A stretch of 64,000 bases of DNA, taken from Massilia sp. R2A-15. GTDB lineage: Bacteria > Pseudomonadota > Gammaproteobacteria > Burkholderiales > Burkholderiaceae_D. Location of the stretch: contig NZ_CP131935.1 of the NCBI RefSeq assembly GCF_030704305.1, positions 3,100,001 through 3,164,000 on the forward strand, written 5' to 3'. Positions within the stretch are counted from its first letter, which is position 1. The number at the start of each line of letters is the position of its first letter. This document shows positions 61,000 to 64,000 of the stretch, piece after piece. The position numbers and the translations under genes are program-made. A model generated the notes under the pieces. It made no database searches. It worked only from the letters and a program-made list of their open reading frames with translations, and was not told the origin of the DNA.

Positions 61000-63876
61000 A
61001 TGACCAACTTAGCAACAAAGCGCCACGCCCCCGTCGATTTTCGGACCCTGTTCGAAGCCACGCCCGCGCCCTACCTGGTGCTCGCGCCGGACTTCACGAT
61101 CCTGGCGGTTAACGACGCCTACCTGAAGGCGACCGTCAACACCCGCGAGGCCATCGTTGGCCGCCACCTGTTCGACGTCTTCCCCGACAACCCCGACGAT
61201 CCGTACGCCGACGGCGTTCGCAGGCTGCGCGCTTCGCTGCTGCGCGTGCTGGCGACGCGAACCGCCGATACGATGGCGGTGCAGAAGTACGATATTCCCC
61301 TGCCCGACGGCTCCTTCGAAGAGCGTTACTGGAACCCGGTGAACGCGCCGGTCCTCGATGCGAACGGCGAAGTGACCCAGATCATCCACCGCGTCGAGGA
61401 CGTCACCGCGTTCGTGCAGTCGCAGGCGCACGCCGTGCTGGCGAAACGGGAGATCGCGGCGCGCGAGGACGATACCGAAGATCGTGCGCGCTTCGCCAAC
61501 CTGTTTCAGCAGTCGTCGACGTTCATGGCGATGCTCACCGGGCCCGAACACCGCGTCGAAGTGGTCAACTCGGGCTACCTGGGACTGATCGGCCACCGCG
61601 ACATCGTCGGCAAGACCATCGCCGAGATCCCCGGCATCGCCGCGCACGACTTCCTGCGCCTGCTCGACGAGGTGTACCGCAGCGGCAGGCCGTTCGCCGC
61701 CAATGGAGCGCGCTACCCGGTGCAGCCGATTCCAGGCGGCCCGGTGGACGAGCGCTTTATCGACTTCGTGCTGCAGCCGATCCGCGGCGACAACGGCAAG
61801 GTGCGCGGCGTGCTGCTGCAGGGAGTCGACGTCTCCGACCGCGTGCATGCGGACGCGCGGCGCGACGCGCTGGTCGCCCTGACCGACGCCCTGCGCGACC
61901 TGAAGACGCCGGACGATATCGGCTTCACCGCCGCCCGGATACTGGGCGAGGCGCTGGGCACCAGCCGGGTCGGGTACGGCACCATCGATCCCGCCGCCGA
62001 CACGCTGCACGTCGAACGCGACTGGTGCGCGCCCGGCGTGGAATCGCTGGCCGGCACGCTCCACCTGCGCGACTACGGTTCCTTCATCGACGACCTGAAG
62101 CTCGGCAGGTTCATTGCGATCGGCGATGTCGACGTCGATCCGCGTACGGCCCCGGCGGCCGCCGCGCTGCGCGCACGCAGCGCCGGCGCCTTCGTCAACG
62201 TGCCGGTGCTCGAAAACGGCGAGCTGGTTGCGGTCCTGTATGTCAATAATGCGTTGCCGCGCGTGTGGAGTTCCGGCGAGCTCGCGCTGATCGGCGAAGT
62301 GGCGGAGCGCGCGCGCACCGCGAGCGAGCGCCTGCGCAGCATGTGGGCGCTGCGCGAAAGCGAGGCAAAATTCCGCACCATCGCCGACGCCATGCCGCAA
62401 ATGGTGTGGTCCACCCTGCCCGACGGCTTCCACGATTACTACAACCAGCAGTGGTACAGCTTCACCGGCGTGCCGGAAGGATCGACCGATGGCGAGGCGT
62501 GGAACGGCGTGTTTCATCCGGACGACCAGGCGCGCGCGTGGGATGCCTGGCAGCGCAGCCTGGCCAGCGGGCAGACCTACGAGATCCAGTACCGCCTGCG
62601 CCACCACTCCGGCGAATACCGCTGGGTGCTGGGGCGCGCACTGCCGGTGCGCGACGACGCCGGCCGGATCATTCGCTGGATGGGTACCTGCACCGACATC
62701 CACGCCCAGAAACTGGCCGAGGACGAACTGCGCCTGGCGGCCCGACGCAAGGACGAATTCCTGGCCATGCTGGCGCACGAACTGCGCAATCCGCTGGCGC
62801 CGATCAGCAGCGCGGCGCAGCTGCTGAAGATCCAGGCCGGCGACCAGCAGCGTGTGCACCAGGCGAGCGACATCATCAGCCGCCAGGTGCGGCACCTGAC
62901 CCACCTGGTCGACGACCTGCTCGACGTGTCGCGCGTAACCCGCGGCCTGGTGCAGCTGGAAAAATCGGACCTCGACCTGAAGCAGGCGATCGCCAGCGCG
63001 GTCGAGCAGGTGCGTCCCCTGATCGAAGCGCGGCGCCATCACCTGACCATGCGCATCGGCTCCGGGCCGGCGCACGTACACGGCGACAAGACGCGCCTGG
63101 TGCAAGTCATCGCCAACCTGCTCAATAACGCTGCCAAGTACACGCCGCAAGGCGGCGACATCACGCTGTCGCTGGACATCGACGACGGCGAGGCGCTGGT
63201 CGCGGTGCGCGACAACGGCAGCGGCATTGCGCCCTCCCTGCTGCCGCACATCTTCGACCTGTTCATCCAGGCCGAACGCACGCCTGACCGGGCGCAGGGC
63301 GGCCTGGGGCTGGGACTGGCGCTGGTCAAGAGTATCGCGGCGCTCCATAACGGCAGCGTGCTGGCCGACAGCGAAGGGCTGGGCAAAGGCAGCACCTTCA
63401 CCCTGCTGCTGCCGGTGGCGAACGGCGCCGCGCCCGAAGCCGCCGCCGCGCCCGAAGCCGCGGCGCATGCGGCGCCCCGGCGCGTGATGATCGTGGACGA
63501 CAACCTCGACGCCGCCGAGTCCCTGGCGGCGCTGCTCGGCGCGGAGGGGCACCAGGTCGTGGTTGCCGAGGACGGCGCAAGTGCATTGCGCAGCGCCGCC
63601 GATGCCGCGATCGAGGTGTTCATCCTCGACATCGGCCTGCCCGACATGGACGGCTATGAACTGGCGCGGCGCCTGCGCGCGCGGCCGGATGGCGCCTCCG
63701 CGCTGATGATTGCGCTAACCGGCTACGGTCAGGCGCACGACCGCATCCTGTCGAAGGCGGCCGGGTTCGACCAGCATTTCGTCAAGCCGGTGGATATCGA
63801 ATTGTTGTGCGAGCTGCTGGCCGGCGCGACAAACCCGGGGTCAGGTCCGGCGGACCTGACCCCAACTACTTCCTAG
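61000..63876 (+). CDS. Hybrid sensor histidine kinase with PAS, GAF and receiver domains
   Basis: A soluble 958-residue kinase with no membrane segment. Order: PAS (about 15-130; [19 protein letters not shown]), a second PAS-like region (165-275), GAF (285-445), PAS with PAC (450-575; [10 protein letters not shown]), HisKA with His593 in [13 protein letters not shown], HATPase ([25 protein letters not shown]) and a C-terminal receiver with Asp877 in [12 protein letters not shown]. The tail [14 protein letters not shown] is a translated copy of the 27-bp palindrome. It stands between rdgB and rph on the opposite strand to both, and its stop shares bases with the convergent rph stop. No strong ribosome site before the ATG. 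Confidence 0.93.
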   Translation: MTNLATKRHAPVDFRTLFEATPAPYLVLAPDFTILAVNDAYLKATVNTREAIVGRHLFDVFPDNPDDPYADGVRRLRASLLRVLATRTADTMAVQKYDIPLPDGSFEERYWNPVNAPVLDANGEVTQIIHRVEDVTAFVQSQAHAVLAKREIAAREDDTEDRARFANLFQQSSTFMAMLTGPEHRVEVVNSGYLGLIGHRDIVGKTIAEIPGIAAHDFLRLLDEVYRSGRPFAANGARYPVQPIPGGPVDERFIDFVLQPIRGDNGKVRGVLLQGVDVSDRVHADARRDALVALTDALRDLKTPDDIGFTAARILGEALGTSRVGYGTIDPAADTLHVERDWCAPGVESLAGTLHLRDYGSFIDDLKLGRFIAIGDVDVDPRTAPAAAALRARSAGAFVNVPVLENGELVAVLYVNNALPRVWSSGELALIGEVAERARTASERLRSMWALRESEAKFRTIADAMPQMVWSTLPDGFHDYYNQQWYSFTGVPEGSTDGEAWNGVFHPDDQARAWDAWQRSLASGQTYEIQYRLRHHSGEYRWVLGRALPVRDDAGRIIRWMGTCTDIHAQKLAEDELRLAARRKDEFLAMLAHELRNPLAPISSAAQLLKIQAGDQQRVHQASDIISRQVRHLTHLVDDLLDVSRVTRGLVQLEKSDLDLKQAIASAVEQVRPLIEARRHHLTMRIGSGPAHVHGDKTRLVQVIANLLNNAAKYTPQGGDITLSLDIDDGEALVAVRDNGSGIAPSLLPHIFDLFIQAERTPDRAQGGLGLGLALVKSIAALHNGSVLADSEGLGKGSTFTLLLPVANGAAPEAAAAPEAAAHAAPRRVMIVDDNLDAAESLAALLGAEGHQVVVAEDGASALRSAADAAIEVFILDIGLPDMDGYELARRLRARPDGASALMIALTGYGQAHDRILSKAAGFDQHFVKPVDIELLCELLAGATNPGSGPADLTPTTS
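63837..63863. repeat. 27-bp dispersed palindrome, copy 15, in the kinase 3' end
   Basis: GGGGTCAGGTCC, centre GGC, GGACCTGACCCC. Translated as GSGPADLTP in the last residues of the hybrid kinase. Confidence 0.92.
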
Positions 63877-64000
63877 ATGCCCAGCGCCTGTTTCTGCAGC
63901 TTGATCAGGTCGGCGATGCCGGCCTGCGCCAGGTCGAGCAGGCGGTTCATGCCGGCGCGGTCGAAAGCGGCGCCTTCGGCCGTACCCTGCACTTCGATGA
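63873..64000 (-). CDS. rph: Ribonuclease PH, 3' end only
   Basis: A 3'-to-5' exoribonuclease that matures tRNA ends. Only the last 41 codons and stop lie in the window. They read [32 protein letters not shown] in part (motif EVQGTAEG, then LLDLAQ), which is the conserved C-terminus of RNase PH. The stop (63873-63875) overlaps the stop of the convergent hybrid kinase. rph normally heads an rph-rdgB-hemW run, consistent with the genes further left. Confidence 0.85.
   Translation of the reverse strand, partial: IEVQGTAEGAAFDRAGMNRLLDLAQAGIADLIKLQKQALGI

Noticed and set aside
61009..63552. An 847-codon open frame on the minus strand across the hybrid kinase
   Set aside because: Shadow of the kinase codons; no recognisable domain, while the plus strand has a full kinase.
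8211..63863. The repeated 27-mers as a CRISPR array
   Set aside because: Copies are dispersed over the window with variable gaps, are palindromic and have no cas genes nearby.

Overview
The window is one stretch of a GC-rich chromosome from a betaproteobacterium, most likely an Oxalobacteraceae member of the Massilia/Telluria/Duganella group. This rests on recognisable protein families and their arrangement (Entner-Doudoroff genes with HexR, imuA-imuB, a DEAH helicase HrpA of about 1375 aa, hemW-rdgB-rph) and on a dense family of 27-bp palindromes of the kind I associate with this group. No database search was possible, so the taxonomic call is an inference. I saw no rRNA, tRNA, CRISPR array, transposase or phage gene.

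Layout. 1-5 kb: 5' part of a DegP/DegQ protease, a small heat-shock protein with a sigma32-like promoter, an M61 peptidase and two small proteins. 5-8.1 kb: an alpha/beta hydrolase and the SOS genes imuA-imuB behind a full-consensus LexA box. 8.3-15 kb: a phosphoesterase, a hydrolase with TPRs, a Na+/H+ antiporter-like protein, a HepT-like protein that lacks the catalytic residues, a PHB-depolymerase-type esterase and a PRC-barrel protein with an FNR-type box. 15-21 kb: hrpA, argA, yggX. 21-26 kb: an ABC exporter operon whose two permeases carry C-terminal metallopeptidase-like domains. 26-30 kb: an EamA exporter, a lipoprotein, rpiA, and a receiver/CheC/diguanylate cyclase operon. 30-35.4 kb: a MacAB-like exporter operon with a TPR protein, a hypothetical protein and a zinc-peptidase-like protein.

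35.4-46 kb is a central carbon block: edd-eda on the minus strand, then pgi plus an SMP-30 lactonase and zwf-hexR on the plus strand, with tal further on at 49.6 kb. HexR-like operators lie in front of edd, pgi and zwf, so one regulator probably controls the whole set. A two-domain KaiC-like ATPase coupled to a histidine kinase sits inside this block. 46-51 kb: msrC, small secreted proteins, a slipin, an outer-membrane barrel protein and tal. 51-57 kb: a TetR regulator divergent from a complete tripartite RND efflux operon. 57-64 kb: a chemoreceptor, hemW-rdgB, a large PAS/GAF hybrid kinase and the 3' end of rph.

The most striking non-gene feature is the 27-bp palindrome (arm GGGGTCAGGTCC or GGGGTCTGGTCC, 3-bp centre). 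Fifteen near-canonical copies and several variants are scattered through the window, often in pairs. Most are intergenic. Three are translated in frame in the N-terminal tail of HrpA, one forms the C-terminus of the hybrid kinase and one supplies the last codons and the stop of the diguanylate cyclase.
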